Of a stretch of 64,000 nucleotides of DNA, positions 55,628 to 64,000 are shown in pieces. The notes beneath the pieces were generated by a model that saw only the letters and a list, made by a program, of their open reading frames with translations, ran no database searches and was not told where the DNA came from. The stretch's first letter is position 1, and each line of letters starts with the position of its first letter. The stretch comes from Martinezella miluonensis (GTDB lineage: Bacteria; Pseudomonadota; Alphaproteobacteria; Rhizobiales; Rhizobiaceae), in NCBI RefSeq assembly GCF_900094545.1, contig NZ_FMAH01000018.1, positions 1 to 64,000 on the forward strand, written 5' to 3'. The translations under genes and the position numbers were made by a program.

Positions 55628-56682
55628 CCGAAAAGACGATCGGCATCATCGGCGGCGGCCAGCTTGGCCGCATGCTGGCCATGGCGGCCGCGCGCCTGAA
55701 CTTTCGCACCATCATCCTCGAACCGCAGGTCGATTGTCCGGCTGCGCAGGTCGCCAGCGAGCAGATCCTCGCCGCCTATGACGATGCGGCCGCGCTGGCC
55801 GATCTGGCGAAGCGCTGCGATGTCGTAACCTACGAATTCGAAAACGTTCCGGTTTACGCTGCCGAAAAGCTTGCTGCAGACGTTGCCGTCTATCCGCCGC
55901 CAAAAGCGCTCGAGATGGCGCAGGACAGGCTGACAGAGAAGCGCTTCATCAATGGCTGCGGCATTCCGACCGCCCGCTTCCATGCCGTCGACAGCCAAGC
56001 CGACCTCGAAGCCGCGCTCGCCGATTTCGGCGGCCAGGGCGTGCTGAAGACCCGTCGCCTCGGCTATGACGGCAAGGGCCAGCGCGTCTACCGCTCCGCC
56101 GCGGACCGCGCCGATGGCGGCTATGCGGCCTTGGGCGGTGTACCCCTTATTCTCGAAAGCTTCGTATCCTTCGAGCGCGAGATTTCGATCATCGCCGCAC
56201 GCGGCATTGACGGAACGGTCGCCTGCTACGATCCGGCTGAAAACATCCATCGCGGCGGTATCCTCCATACGTCCACGCTGCCTGCCAAAATTTCGGAGCG
56301 GACGGCAGCAGTCGCGCGCACGGCTGCGGAAAAGATCCTGACAGCGCTCGGCTATGTCGGCGTGATCGGCATCGAGTTCTTCGTGCTCGCCGATGGGAGC
56401 CTGATCGCCAACGAAATGGCGCCGCGCGTGCACAATTCCGGCCACTGGACGGAGGCCGCCTGCATCATCTCGCAATTCGAGCAGCATATCCGCGCAGTCG
56501 CCGGCCTGCCGCTCGGAAATCCTCAGCGCCATTCGAACTGCATCATGACGAATCTGATCGGCGACGACATTTTGGCACTGCCGGAATGGCTGCGCCTTGA
56601 CGATGCGCTTGTGCACCTCTACGGCAAGAGCGAAGCGCGCCCCGGCCGCAAAATGGGCCATGTTACACAGCTTCTCCGCTAA
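55624..56682 (+). CDS. purK: N5-carboxyaminoimidazole ribonucleotide synthase PurK
   Basis: ATP-grasp enzyme of 352 residues making N5-CAIR from AIR and bicarbonate, the PurE substrate. Motifs: [51 protein letters not shown] and [14 protein letters not shown]. The ATG at 55624 overlaps the purE stop by four bases; the open frame upstream is inside purE. Followed by a terminator. Confidence 0.97.
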   Translation: MTEKTIGIIGGGQLGRMLAMAAARLNFRTIILEPQVDCPAAQVASEQILAAYDDAAALADLAKRCDVVTYEFENVPVYAAEKLAADVAVYPPPKALEMAQDRLTEKRFINGCGIPTARFHAVDSQADLEAALADFGGQGVLKTRRLGYDGKGQRVYRSAADRADGGYAALGGVPLILESFVSFEREISIIAARGIDGTVACYDPAENIHRGGILHTSTLPAKISERTAAVARTAAEKILTALGYVGVIGIEFFVLADGSLIANEMAPRVHNSGHWTEAACIISQFEQHIRAVAGLPLGNPQRHSNCIMTNLIGDDILALPEWLRLDDALVHLYGKSEARPGRKMGHVTQLLR

Positions 56683-56750
56683 CAGCTGCGGGAAAAAGCC
56701 CCTGACATGGTTGACAGGCCCCAGGCGACAGGGTATTTGCTCCCCACCCT

Positions 56751-56777
56751 AAAGAGCGCGCCCCGAGCGCGCTTTTG
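56751..56777 (+). terminator. Terminator after purK
   Basis: AGCGCGC (56755-56761) and GCGCGCT (56767-56773) stem with AAAG before and TTTT after. Separates purK from rpmJ. Confidence 0.75.
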
Positions 56778-56835
56778 ATTGTTAAAAGATACGGGCGAAT
56801 GTGACATTCCCCCTCGAACATCGCGGATCAGAAAA

Positions 56836-56961
56836 ATGAAGATCAAGAATTCGCTCAAGTCGCTTAAGGCGCGTCACCGTGACAACCGTCTGGTCCGCCG
56901 CAAGGGCCGCATTTACATCATCAACAAGCTGAACCCGCGCTTCAAGGCTCGTCAGGGCTGA
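56836..56961 (+). CDS. rpmJ: 50S ribosomal protein bL36, zinc-free form
   Basis: 41 residues, [18 protein letters not shown] then [19 protein letters not shown]. It has no cysteine and so is the zinc-independent, YkgO-like form. The ATG at 56836 is certain from the family start; the frame extends to 56779. The only L36 gene seen in the window. Confidence 0.95.
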
Positions 56962-57052
56962 TTGGCGCGCGGCTCCCATCCCATGGATCGGGCGCTCAGT
57001 TTTAGTTGATCGCATCAAATTTGTTTTTGATCTTCGACATTGGCGGGCTACT

Positions 57053-57682
57053 ATGCCCGCCATGCGCGTTTTAGCTTTGTCATATCTAGCCCTGCCGATT
57101 CTGCTTGCTCTGACTGCCTTCGCACCTCATGCAGCGTTGGCGGATGAGCCGGTTGCTGTGGAAAAGAAGGATCCCAGTGCTTCCTCCGGCAGCCTCTCGC
57201 CCAAGCAGCAGCTCGACAATCTGTTCACGGCGCTGAAGCGCCAGCGAGATCCCGATCAGGCGGGCCTGATCGCAGATCAGATCAATGCCGAGCTCAGCGA
57301 TTCCGGCAGCGCCACGATCAATCTCCTGATGCAATGGGCCGACAAGGCTATCCTGGACAAGCGCAGCGCCGCTGCCATGGATTATCTCGATCAGGTGATC
57401 TCACTGAAGCCCGACTATTGCGAAGGCTGGAACAGGCGCGCGACGCTGAATTTCGCCATCGGCGACTATCGCAAGTCGATGGAAGACATCAATCAGGTCC
57501 TGCGCATTGAGCCACGCCATTTCGGCGCGCTGGCCGGCATGGCGACGCTGCTGACCGAACGCGGCAACGATGCACTCGCGCTCAGGGCCTGGGAGCGCTT
57601 TCTGGAAGTTTATCCGGCGAATCGCTCGGCGCAGGAAGAAGCAAGCAAACTCTCGGAAAAGATTGCCGGCAGCCGTACCTGA
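57053..57682 (+). CDS. Secreted TPR-repeat protein
   Basis: A 209-residue protein with a signal peptide (YLALPILLALTAFAPHAALA, cleavage near ADEP) and TPR units such as AAMDYLDQVISLKPDYCEG, WNRRATLNFAIGDYRKSM and DALALRAWERFLEVYP. Periplasmic scaffold of unknown partner. Start 57053 or 57062. Confidence 0.87.
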   Translation: MPAMRVLALSYLALPILLALTAFAPHAALADEPVAVEKKDPSASSGSLSPKQQLDNLFTALKRQRDPDQAGLIADQINAELSDSGSATINLLMQWADKAILDKRSAAAMDYLDQVISLKPDYCEGWNRRATLNFAIGDYRKSMEDINQVLRIEPRHFGALAGMATLLTERGNDALALRAWERFLEVYPANRSAQEEASKLSEKIAGSRT

Positions 57683-57693
57683 TCCCCTACCAA

Positions 57694-57730
57694 GGGGTGA
57701 CCATCTTCCGTTGCGGAAACCACCCCAAAA
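57694..57730 (+). terminator. Possible terminator hairpin
   Basis: GGGGTG (57694-57699) and CACCCC (57721-57726) outer arms with inner TTCCG/CGGAA (57706-57710, 57714-57718), followed by AAAA. The lack of a T-run makes this a weak call. Confidence 0.35.
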
Positions 57731-57791
57731 GGGATGAAATGCCGCAGCGCTGCACTAGATTAGTGGTTTGCGATATTTGATCCGTGCCGCG

Positions 57792-58841
57792 ATGATCGAT
57801 TCTCTACTCACCGCCATTATCACGTTTGTTGTCTTTGCTGCGGGCTTTTCCGCCTACAAGACGCGTGCGATCGAGCAGACCTATCCGAATATCGGCGAGC
57901 TGACTGACATCGGCGGCTATCGTTTGAACGCCGTGCATCTGCCGCGCCCGGCGACCGCGGATCTCCCCGCATTGGTCTTCATCCATGGCGCCAGTGGTAA
58001 TCTGCGCGATCAGTTCGCAGCCTTTGCGGCACCTTTAAGCGGCCGCGCCGAGATGCTGTTCGTCGACCGTCCAGGGCATGGTTACTCCGAACGCGGAACG
58101 GCTGAAAACGCCCTTCCCTCCGGCCAGGCCGATGCCGTCGCCAGGTTGATGGACAAGCGCGGCATCAAGAGCGCCATCATCATCGGCCATTCCTTCGGCG
58201 GTGCGATTGCTGCCGCTTTCGGCATGCGTCATCCCGAGAAGACAGAGGGGCTGCTGTTTCTGGCACCTGCCACCCACCCTTGGCCCGGCGGCGTCGATTG
58301 GTATTACACGCTCGCCGCCATGCCTTTCTTGGGCTGGCTCTTCACGCATTTGTTTGTCATCCCGCTTGGCCTGCGCAGGGTCGAGACCGGCACGCTCAGC
58401 ATCTTCCGTCCGAACGCGCGACCCGCAGACTATATCATCAAGACGGCGCCAGAGCTGGTGTTGCGGCCACAGACCTTCCGCAACAACGCGGCTGACGTGG
58501 TCAACCTCCTTGCCTATGTCTCCGCTCACGCCCCGCGCTATCGCGAGATCAAGGCGCCTACTGTCATCATTACCGGCGACAGCGACGATATCGTACTGGA
58601 GGAATTGCATTCGCGCGGGCTTGCGCGGGATATTGTGGGTGCCGAACTCGTCACCATCCGCAACCTCGGTCACAAGCCGGACTACGTCACGACCGATGTC
58701 GCAATCGCCGCGATGGAACGATTGGCAGGCCAGCCGCGCGATCTGCAAGTGCTTGCCGCACAGGCGGAAATCCGGATCGCCGACCTGACGGAAGAATCAG
58801 CTGAGCCCAGCGCTGTCTCTCAGGCCGTGACGACCTCGTAG
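57792..58841 (+). CDS. Membrane-anchored alpha/beta hydrolase
   Basis: A 349-residue hydrolase. An N-terminal hydrophobic helix (LLTAIITFVVFAAGFSAY) anchors it. Then come LVFIHGASGNLRDQF (oxyanion region), FVDRPGHGYSERG, the nucleophile elbow IIIGHSFGGAIAAAF, a catalytic Asp in TGDSDDIV and His in LGHKPDYV. The ATG at 57792 is preferred; a TTG at 57768 would add eight residues. Substrate unknown. Its 3' end overlaps the convergent LysR gene by 22 bases. Confidence 0.9.
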   Translation: MIDSLLTAIITFVVFAAGFSAYKTRAIEQTYPNIGELTDIGGYRLNAVHLPRPATADLPALVFIHGASGNLRDQFAAFAAPLSGRAEMLFVDRPGHGYSERGTAENALPSGQADAVARLMDKRGIKSAIIIGHSFGGAIAAAFGMRHPEKTEGLLFLAPATHPWPGGVDWYYTLAAMPFLGWLFTHLFVIPLGLRRVETGTLSIFRPNARPADYIIKTAPELVLRPQTFRNNAADVVNLLAYVSAHAPRYREIKAPTVIITGDSDDIVLEELHSRGLARDIVGAELVTIRNLGHKPDYVTTDVAIAAMERLAGQPRDLQVLAAQAEIRIADLTEESAEPSAVSQAVTTS

Positions 58842-59761
58842 CCAGGCATGTCCTCGAATATCCGGCTCTGCGGCACAGCCTCGACCGCCTGCCGCACCGC
58901 CTGCAGCATGATCGATGCCAGTCGTTCCGTCGCAGGGCTCGTCTCTGCCTCGGCGCGATGCAATACGAGATCCAGCTTCGGCAAGGCCGGCAGCCCGGCT
59001 TGCCCTGGCGTCAGTTGCCGTACCTTCGGAGGCAGGCCGAGCGGGGTGCGCAGCGCCAGGCCGAGGCCCGCCGCCGTTGCCGCCCAAAGGCCTCCGAGGC
59101 TGGGGCTGACAAAAGATATCCGCCAGCCTATGCCGGCGCGATCGAGCGTCTTTGTGGCGATGTTGCGTAGCAGGCAGGGCGCCTCGAGCGAGGCAAGCGG
59201 CATGGCCTCGCCGCTGTCGGCATGCCATTGCACGTCACCATTCGCCGGACCGACCCAGCAGAGCGGCACTTCAGCGATACGATCCGTATGGGCCGTGCGG
59301 AAGCCATCGCTCCAGGCGAGTGCCAGATCGAGCTTGCCTGACGTCACCCGCTCGACCAATTCCACATTACGCACGACGCGCGCCTCGATGCGCACCTTTG
59401 GATGGGCGCGCGCGAAACGTCCGAGCACGTCGGGTAGCAGCGTTTCCCCGAAATCCTCCTGCAATCCCAGGCGCACCCAACCCTCAAGCTCGGTCCCGTG
59501 CAGCGCGGTAGCCGCCTCGTCATTCAGGTCCAGCAGACGTCTGGCATAGCCGAGCAGGGTCTCGCCGGCATCGGTCAGCGCCAGCCCTCGGCCCGCCTTG
59601 CGGAAGATCGGCGTCCCCGCCTGCTCTTCCAGCTTCTTGAGTTGGGCGCTGACCGCAGAGGTCGAGCGCCCGAGCCGGTCTGCCGCCTTGGCATAGCTGC
59701 CGAGATCCATGCCGGTGACGAAGCTGCGCAGCACATCGAGATCGAAAATAATCTTCCGCAT
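58820..59761 (-). CDS. LysR-family transcriptional regulator
   Basis: A 313-residue regulator. The N-terminal winged helix FDLDVLRSFVTGMDLGSYAK, RLGRSTSAVSAQLKKLEEQA and FRKAGRGLALTDAG is followed by a periplasmic-binding-protein-like effector domain. Divergent from the tautomerase-cupin-DUF4865 operon, 110 bases apart, the usual layout for a LysR activator and its target. The effector is unknown. Confidence 0.93.
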   Translation of the reverse strand: MRKIIFDLDVLRSFVTGMDLGSYAKAADRLGRSTSAVSAQLKKLEEQAGTPIFRKAGRGLALTDAGETLLGYARRLLDLNDEAATALHGTELEGWVRLGLQEDFGETLLPDVLGRFARAHPKVRIEARVVRNVELVERVTSGKLDLALAWSDGFRTAHTDRIAEVPLCWVGPANGDVQWHADSGEAMPLASLEAPCLLRNIATKTLDRAGIGWRISFVSPSLGGLWAATAAGLGLALRTPLGLPPKVRQLTPGQAGLPALPKLDLVLHRAEAETSPATERLASIMLQAVRQAVEAVPQSRIFEDMPGYEVVTA

Positions 59762-59871
59762 GGATAACCATCCATATTTTTAGGACTATAAATCCATAAT
59801 TATCTGATTTTCGGGATGATTATCTGCTGGCATTCTATGATCGTCAAGTGACACGGAAACAGGAGCATCCC

Positions 59872-60264
59872 ATGCCATTCACCCGCATCACCCTTCTGCG
59901 CGGCAAGTCGCCGGAATATCTCAGGGCACTGTCGGACAATTTCCACCGTGCTCTGGTCGAAGCCTTCGACGTGCCGCCCACCGATCGCTTCCAGGCCATT
60001 CATCAGCTTGAGCCGCACGAACTCGTCTTCGATCGGACCTATTTCGCCAGCACCCCACGCTCGGACAACTACGTCTTCTTCGATGTCACCATCGGCAAGC
60101 CGCGCAGCACGGAGGTGAAGAAAGCTTTCTATCACCGGGTCGCCGAACTTCTTGGCGACGCGCCTGGCGTCCGTCCCGAAGACATCATGATCACGATTAC
60201 GACGGCAACGCGCGAGGACTGGTCTTTTGCCGACGGTCGCGCGCAGATGATCGAACAGGTCTGA
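59872..60264 (+). CDS. Tautomerase-family protein
   Basis: A 130-residue protein starting MPFTRITLLRGKSPEYLRAL. Pro2 after processing would be the catalytic base of a 4-oxalocrotonate-tautomerase-like fold; EIMITITTATREDWSFADG-like sequence ends it. The ATG at 59872 is preceded by AGGAG. First gene of an operon with the cupin and DUF4865 genes, five bases upstream of the cupin gene. Confidence 0.88.
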   Translation: MPFTRITLLRGKSPEYLRALSDNFHRALVEAFDVPPTDRFQAIHQLEPHELVFDRTYFASTPRSDNYVFFDVTIGKPRSTEVKKAFYHRVAELLGDAPGVRPEDIMITITTATREDWSFADGRAQMIEQV

Positions 60265-60269
60265 GAGCG

Positions 60270-60665
60270 ATGCCCCAGGCCACATCGACCCAATCGCCCG
60301 CTGTTCACCGTGCCGGCACGAATATGCGGCCATCGCCCGAAGGCATCGCCACCGCCTCCTTCTTGGTGGAGCCGCTCGTGGAGAGCAGTGAAGACGGTGG
60401 GCTGACCGCGATGCGCTGCGCACTCGAGCCCGGCGTCATGACCCGCTGGCATACGCATCCGCACGGACAGATCCTCTATGTCCTGTCCGGCGTCGGCCTT
60501 GCCGAACGCTTCGGCGGCCCGACCGAAGAGCTGTATGCCGGCGATTGCATCAGCTTCGCACCGAACGAGCGCCATCGGCACGGCGCGACGCCGGAGAACG
60601 CCTTTTCCTATATCAGCATCCAGGCGGCGCAGGATGGAAGCGCCGTGACCTGGCTGGAGGAATGA
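60270..60665 (+). CDS. Cupin-domain protein
   Basis: A 131-residue single-cupin protein. Metal-binding motif 1 is TRWHTHPHGQILYVLSG and motif 2 is FAPNERHRHGA, with the HxH and Glu/His ligands kept. Such proteins in small operons with tautomerases often act on aromatic or quinone-like compounds; here that is inference. Its stop overlaps the DUF4865 start as ATGA. Confidence 0.88.
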   Translation: MPQATSTQSPAVHRAGTNMRPSPEGIATASFLVEPLVESSEDGGLTAMRCALEPGVMTRWHTHPHGQILYVLSGVGLAERFGGPTEELYAGDCISFAPNERHRHGATPENAFSYISIQAAQDGSAVTWLEE

Positions 60666-61240
60666 CCATGATCGCCATGCAATATGATTTCCCCCTGCCC
60701 GCGGATTACGACATGGCGATCATTGATCGCCGCATCCGCGAGAAAGGTCCCCTGCTCGACAATCTCCCGGGCCTGAAGTTCAAAGCCTACCTGACGGCAA
60801 GAAAGGGCGATGCTGTTACAGGGAGCAGGCAGAATCTCTATTCCCCCTTCTACGTCTGGCAGCAAGAGGAAGGCCTGAGCGACTTCGTCTGCGGTCCCGG
60901 CTTCCTGGCTCTGACCGAGAATTTCGGCCGTCCCCAGGTCAATACCTGGATCGTCTGGCACGCTGATACGGCTACGGATATTCGCAGCGCCAAGCTCGCC
61001 ACGCGCGAGGTGGTCGCAATCGAGCCAGACGCATCGCTTGCCGACCTGCGAGGAGAAGAGAGCAAAGCCGTGGCCCAAGCGCTGTCGAATGGCAGCTCGC
61101 TCGCCTCGGTCGTCGCCTTCGAGCCGAGCCACTGGACGTTGGTGCGCCTCCATCTCTTGGCCGAGCCACCAAAAGATCCGGCCCAATCCGGGCTTCAGAT
61201 CTATAATATCGGGCATCTCTCGCTGCCTGGCGGCGCCTGA
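60662..61240 (+). CDS. DUF4865-family protein
   Basis: A 192-residue protein with MIAMQYDFPLPADYDMAIID, NLYSPFYVWQQEEGLSDF, FGRPQVNTWIVWHAD and FEPSHWTLVRLHLLAEPP. It matches the DUF4865 family, which is unexplained. Translation is coupled to the cupin gene. Start 60662 or 60668. Confidence 0.82.
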   Translation: MTMIAMQYDFPLPADYDMAIIDRRIREKGPLLDNLPGLKFKAYLTARKGDAVTGSRQNLYSPFYVWQQEEGLSDFVCGPGFLALTENFGRPQVNTWIVWHADTATDIRSAKLATREVVAIEPDASLADLRGEESKAVAQALSNGSSLASVVAFEPSHWTLVRLHLLAEPPKDPAQSGLQIYNIGHLSLPGGA

Positions 61241-61329
61241 AGTGTCACGGGGACAATCTCCTTGTTTTAAAGGAAAGGCGGGCGCTCTATGGATGGAAAG
61301 TCTTTCTGAATCAGAAGAGTGATCCCTCC

Positions 61330-62301
61330 ATGGTCGATATCGCAATGATCGAAGCCGCCCGCACTCGCCTCGGCGGTCGGGCCCGGCGCACGCCGCTTCT
61401 CTCCTCGCCCTTTCTCGATGAGATCGCCGGTCGCCGCCTGTTCGTTAAGGCTGAATGCCTGCAGCATTCCGGCTCCTTCAAGTTTCGCGGCGGCTGGTCG
61501 GCGGTTTCGGCGCTGGAACCGGCTGTGCGCGCCAGGGGCGTCATCGCCTTCTCGTCCGGCAACCACGCACAGGGCGTGGCACTGGCAGCAAAGCTGCACG
61601 GCGTCCCCGCTGTCATCATTATGCCGACGGATGCTCCGAAGCTGAAGATCGCCAATACCCGCGCCTTTGGCGCCGAGGTCGTACTCTATGATCGCGTCAA
61701 GGAAGATCGCGACGAGATCGGCGCACGCATTTCCAGGGAGCGTGGCCTGACGCTCATCAAGCCCTTCGACGAGCCGCAGGTAATCGCCGGCCAGGGAACG
61801 ACCGGGCTGGAAATCGCCGAACAGGCCGCCGAAGAAGGCATCGAGGCTGCAAGCGTGCTCGTCCCTTGCGGTGGCGGCGGCCTGACCTCAGGCATCGCGC
61901 TCGCACTCGAATCCCGTGCACCAGGCCTGAAGGTGCATCCATGCGAACCTCAGGATTTCGACGATACCGCCCGCTCGCTGGCATCCGGCAAGATCGAGCG
62001 CAATGCCGCGCTGCAGGGCTCGATCTGCGACGCCATTATCACCCCGCAGCCGGGCAACATCACCTTTCCGATCCTGAAGCGCCTCTGCGGCCCCGGCCTC
62101 GTCGTCACCGACGAAGAAGCGCAGAAAGCTATGGCGCTCGCCTTCACCCGCTTGAAGATCGTCGTGGAACCGGGCGGCGCCGTCGCACTGGCCGCAGCGC
62201 TTTTCCACAGCAATGATGTCGATGGCGATACGGTGATCGCCGTCACCTCAGGCGGCAATGTCGACAGGGATGTCTTCGAAGCGGCGCTGAGCCGCCACTA
62301 A
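61330..62301 (+). CDS. PLP-dependent threonine/serine dehydratase
   Basis: A 323-residue fold-type II PLP enzyme: FVKAECLQHSGSFKFRGG with the Schiff-base Lys, SSGNHAQGVALAAKLHG, the phosphate loop VPCGGGGLTSGIALAL, and VEPGGAVALAAALF. It belongs to the threonine ammonia-lyase/serine racemase group without an ACT domain, so the biosynthetic IlvA is unlikely. The gene stands alone; the next is convergent. Confidence 0.92.
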   Translation: MVDIAMIEAARTRLGGRARRTPLLSSPFLDEIAGRRLFVKAECLQHSGSFKFRGGWSAVSALEPAVRARGVIAFSSGNHAQGVALAAKLHGVPAVIIMPTDAPKLKIANTRAFGAEVVLYDRVKEDRDEIGARISRERGLTLIKPFDEPQVIAGQGTTGLEIAEQAAEEGIEAASVLVPCGGGGLTSGIALALESRAPGLKVHPCEPQDFDDTARSLASGKIERNAALQGSICDAIITPQPGNITFPILKRLCGPGLVVTDEEAQKAMALAFTRLKIVVEPGGAVALAAALFHSNDVDGDTVIAVTSGGNVDRDVFEAALSRH

Positions 62302-62381
62302 AGCAATTCCAGAAAAACTGCGCAGCGGTTTTCCGCCCGGAATTGCGCGAAAACAAAAGGGCAGAGCGGCTTATTCTGCTC
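62301..62381. repeat. Rhizobial palindromic intergenic element, copy C
   Basis: Begins AAGCAATTCCAGAAAAACTG, core GCGCAGCGGTTTTCCG, then GGAATTGCGCGAAAACAAA. The right arm is diverged: GCAGAGCGGCTTATTCTGC forms a smaller hairpin instead of the usual GAGCATTTCC arm. It fills the space between the convergent dehydratase and LysE genes. Confidence 0.7.
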
Positions 62382-62385
62382 CGCC

Positions 62386-63021
62386 TCAATTCACAGCGCG
62401 ACGATAGAGCGCCAGTGATCCGGCAAGAGCCAGCAGCGCGCCGCCACAGGCGCGCTCAAGCCATTTCGCCCCTTCCGACTTCAACACGCGCACAGCCTGC
62501 GAGCCGAAAACCGCATAGGCAAACATGATCGTGAAATCGAGCGCAGCGAAGATGACGCCCAGAATGATGTATTGCTGCAGTTGCGGCGCAGAAGGGTCGA
62601 TGAACTGCGGTAGGAAGGCCGAGAAGAAGAGGTAGCCCTTGGGGTTGGTGACGGCGACCATGAAGCTCTTCAGGCCGATGGCAAAGGCGGTTCCCTTCGG
62701 CTGGCTCGCGCCGGCCTGCAAAGCGCCGTCGATGCTCCCCTTTGACCGCAGCATCATGATGCCGAGAAAGGCGAGATAGGCAGCGCCCACCCATTTCAGC
62801 GCCGAGAACCAGAATTCGGAAGCCGCAAGCAGGGCGCCAAGACCAATGGTGACGGCGGTGATCAAGACCGCATCGGAAAGAACCGCACCGACCATGCCCG
62901 GCAAGGCGCGTTTGACGCCGAAGCGTGAACCGTTGGTCAGCGCCAGAAGCACGGTCGGCCCCGGCGTCGCAATGCCGATGAAAGAAACGGCGACGAAGGC
63001 GAGCAGCGTGGTCAGATGCAT
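62386..63021 (-). CDS. LysE/RhtB-family amino-acid exporter
   Basis: A 211-residue, six-helix transporter: LLAFVAVSFIGIATPGPTVL, ALTNGSRFGVKRALPGMVG and AFAIGLKSFMVAVTNPKGYLFF, including the conserved PGP and NPK motifs. The exported amino acid is unknown. Separate from the dehydratase, which reads toward it. Confidence 0.93.
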   Translation of the reverse strand: MHLTTLLAFVAVSFIGIATPGPTVLLALTNGSRFGVKRALPGMVGAVLSDAVLITAVTIGLGALLAASEFWFSALKWVGAAYLAFLGIMMLRSKGSIDGALQAGASQPKGTAFAIGLKSFMVAVTNPKGYLFFSAFLPQFIDPSAPQLQQYIILGVIFAALDFTIMFAYAVFGSQAVRVLKSEGAKWLERACGGALLALAGSLALYRRAVN

Positions 63022-63120
63022 GATGTCCCTCCTCTTTGGGCGAGGAAGGTTGCATGCGGTGCGGCGGTTAGCAAGTGCCTGCTTGAAGGCTTCCAGTATG
63101 CCGAGCCTCTGGCTTATGAA

Positions 63121-64000
63121 CTACTCCGCCAGCCCCGCATCCTTGGCAGCCAAGGCGCCGATGGCCGACCAATCCAGCTCCTCCCCGCCATGCGCAAGCA
63201 AGGTCAGGAACCGGTCACGCAGCAGGCTGGCAAGCGGCAATGGCACATTGAGCGCCTCGCCGGCGGCCAGTGCCAGCCGGACATCCTTCTGGCCGAGCGG
63301 CGCGGTGAAGCCGGCGGGCTTGAACTTGCGATCCGCGATCAACCCGCCATAGGTCTTGTAGACGGGCGCATTGAACAGCGTCGAGGTCAAGAGATCGAGA
63401 TAGGCGTGCCTGTCCACACCGCCCTTCTCGACCAGCGCCATGGCCTCGCCAAGCGACTCGATGACGGCGGCGATGAGGAAATTGCCGCTGAGCTTGACGA
63501 GATTGGCAGCCTTCGGTTCCTCGCCGAGCACGAAGCTACGCTGACCTATAGCCTCGAAGAGCGGCATGACCGATTGGATCGCGTCGGGCGTACCGGCTGC
63601 GGCAACGAAGAGCTTCGCCGCGGCAGCAGCTTCCGGACGACCGAAGACGGGTGCGGAGACGAAACGTTGGCCGGCAGCCGCGTGCTCCTTGGTCAACCGT
63701 TCGGACATGGCGACGCTGATCGTGCTTGCGGAGATATGAACTGCACCCTGACCGAGGCTTGCCAGAACGCCACCATCGCCATGAACGACGGCCGACAGCG
63801 CATCGTCATGGGCAAGCATCGTAAACACGGCCTTACCGCCGCAAGCCTCCGCCACGGTCGCGCCAACCTTAGCACCCTCGCCGACCAAAGCCTCGGCCTT
63901 ATCCCGCGAACGATTGTAGACCGTCACTTCGTGCCCGGCCTTGATGAGATTGGCCGCCATGGCGCTGCCCATCTGACCCAATCCGATAAATCCGACTTTC
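63121..64000 (-). CDS. NAD(P)-dependent beta-hydroxyacid dehydrogenase, 5' end cut
   Basis: A 3-hydroxyisobutyrate dehydrogenase-like enzyme running off the right edge. At the edge it reads KVGFIGLGQMGSAMAANLI, the Rossmann glycine motif, so only one or a few codons are missing. Further on are VTVYNRSRDKAEALVGEG, ISASTISVAMSERL and the catalytic-lysine region EEPKAANLVKLSGNFLIAA. It could act on 3-hydroxyisobutyrate, tartronate semialdehyde or succinic semialdehyde. Confidence 0.93.
   Translation of the reverse strand, partial: KVGFIGLGQMGSAMAANLIKAGHEVTVYNRSRDKAEALVGEGAKVGATVAEACGGKAVFTMLAHDDALSAVVHGDGGVLASLGQGAVHISASTISVAMSERLTKEHAAAGQRFVSAPVFGRPEAAAAAKLFVAAAGTPDAIQSVMPLFEAIGQRSFVLGEEPKAANLVKLSGNFLIAAVIESLGEAMALVEKGGVDRHAYLDLLTSTLFNAPVYKTYGGLIADRKFKPAGFTAPLGQKDVRLALAAGEALNVPLPLASLLRDRFLTLLAHGGEELDWSAIGALAAKDAGLAE

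Noticed and set aside
57120..57300. A second gene on the minus strand opposite the TPR gene
   Set aside because: The 82-codon frame there is short, lacks a ribosome site and mirrors the TPR coding strand.
1..64000. CRISPR arrays, tRNA or rRNA genes, prophage
   Set aside because: No regularly spaced repeats, no cloverleaf with conserved TTCGANTC arm and no structural or integrase genes were found on reading the intergenic regions by eye.

Overview
The window is high-GC chromosomal DNA of a Rhizobium-type alphaproteobacterium. The evidence is the tol-pal and ruvCAB block, the sulfolipid cluster sqdB-sqdD-sqdC, the acid-response pair lpiA-atvA, a gap-pgk-class I fba run next to transketolase, an RcdA-like (DUF1465) protein, the zinc-free (cysteine-free) forms of bL31 and bL36, and four copies of a rhizobial-style palindromic intergenic repeat. 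The lpiA-atvA pair is best known from Rhizobium tropici, so a member of that group is plausible. I see no rRNA, tRNA, CRISPR array, phage or integrase. The only insertion sequence is the 5' end of an IS1182-type transposase at the left edge.

Layout. Positions 1-6.2 kb (minus strand): IS1182 fragment, then pal, tolB, an extra TolA-C-like gene, tolA, tolR, tolQ, and ybgC further upstream. 6.3-9.3 kb (plus): sqdBDC sulfolipid operon. 9.3-13.7 kb (minus): DinB, Nudix, a Tat-type metallophosphoesterase coupled to ruvB, then ruvA and ruvC. 13.9-18.9 kb: an LLM oxidoreductase, a DoxX/TPR/MBL operon, and an ECF sigma factor with a zinc-finger anti-sigma. 18.9-27.3 kb (minus): yebC, a second MBL-like protein, ymdB, 5-formyl-THF cyclo-ligase, a HAD phosphatase, and atvA-lpiA. 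27.8-31.2 kb: marR divergent from a ClC channel, a 6S RNA, zapA and a DUF4164 protein. 31.5-39.5 kb (plus): central carbon genes tkt, gap, pgk and fba, with a K+/H+ antiporter inserted between gap and pgk. 39.8-48.4 kb: PhzF, MFS, DUF1192, RcdA, a frameshifted Tet(M)-like ribosomal protection GTPase, rpmE, an ABC exporter and DUF1508. 48.7-53.8 kb (minus): a MotAB/ExbB-OmpA-like stator pair, suhB-type phosphatase, a Sel1 protein and a ThiE-like enzyme. 54-64 kb: ArsR regulator, two divergent DUF465 genes, purEK, rpmJ, TPR and alpha/beta hydrolase, a LysR-controlled tautomerase/cupin/DUF4865 operon, a PLP dehydratase, a LysE exporter and a 5'-cut NAD-dependent dehydrogenase.

The window is mostly ordinary core genome and I did not find a clear, wholly new system. 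Eight observations are the best candidates for follow-up: (1) the 6S RNA at 30240-30399 downstream of zapA; (2) tandem palindromic operators before fba; (3) a one-base frameshift in the GTPase switch I region of the ribosomal protection protein, with an upstream leader ORF; (4) an additional secreted TolA-C-domain gene inside the tol operon; (5) an uncharacterised stator-like ExbB/OmpA pair; (6) a perfect MarR-type operator between marR and clc; (7) tandem terminators that may bound a small RNA at 42.7-42.8 kb; and (8) an unlisted 57-aa DUF465 gene facing a second DUF465 gene.
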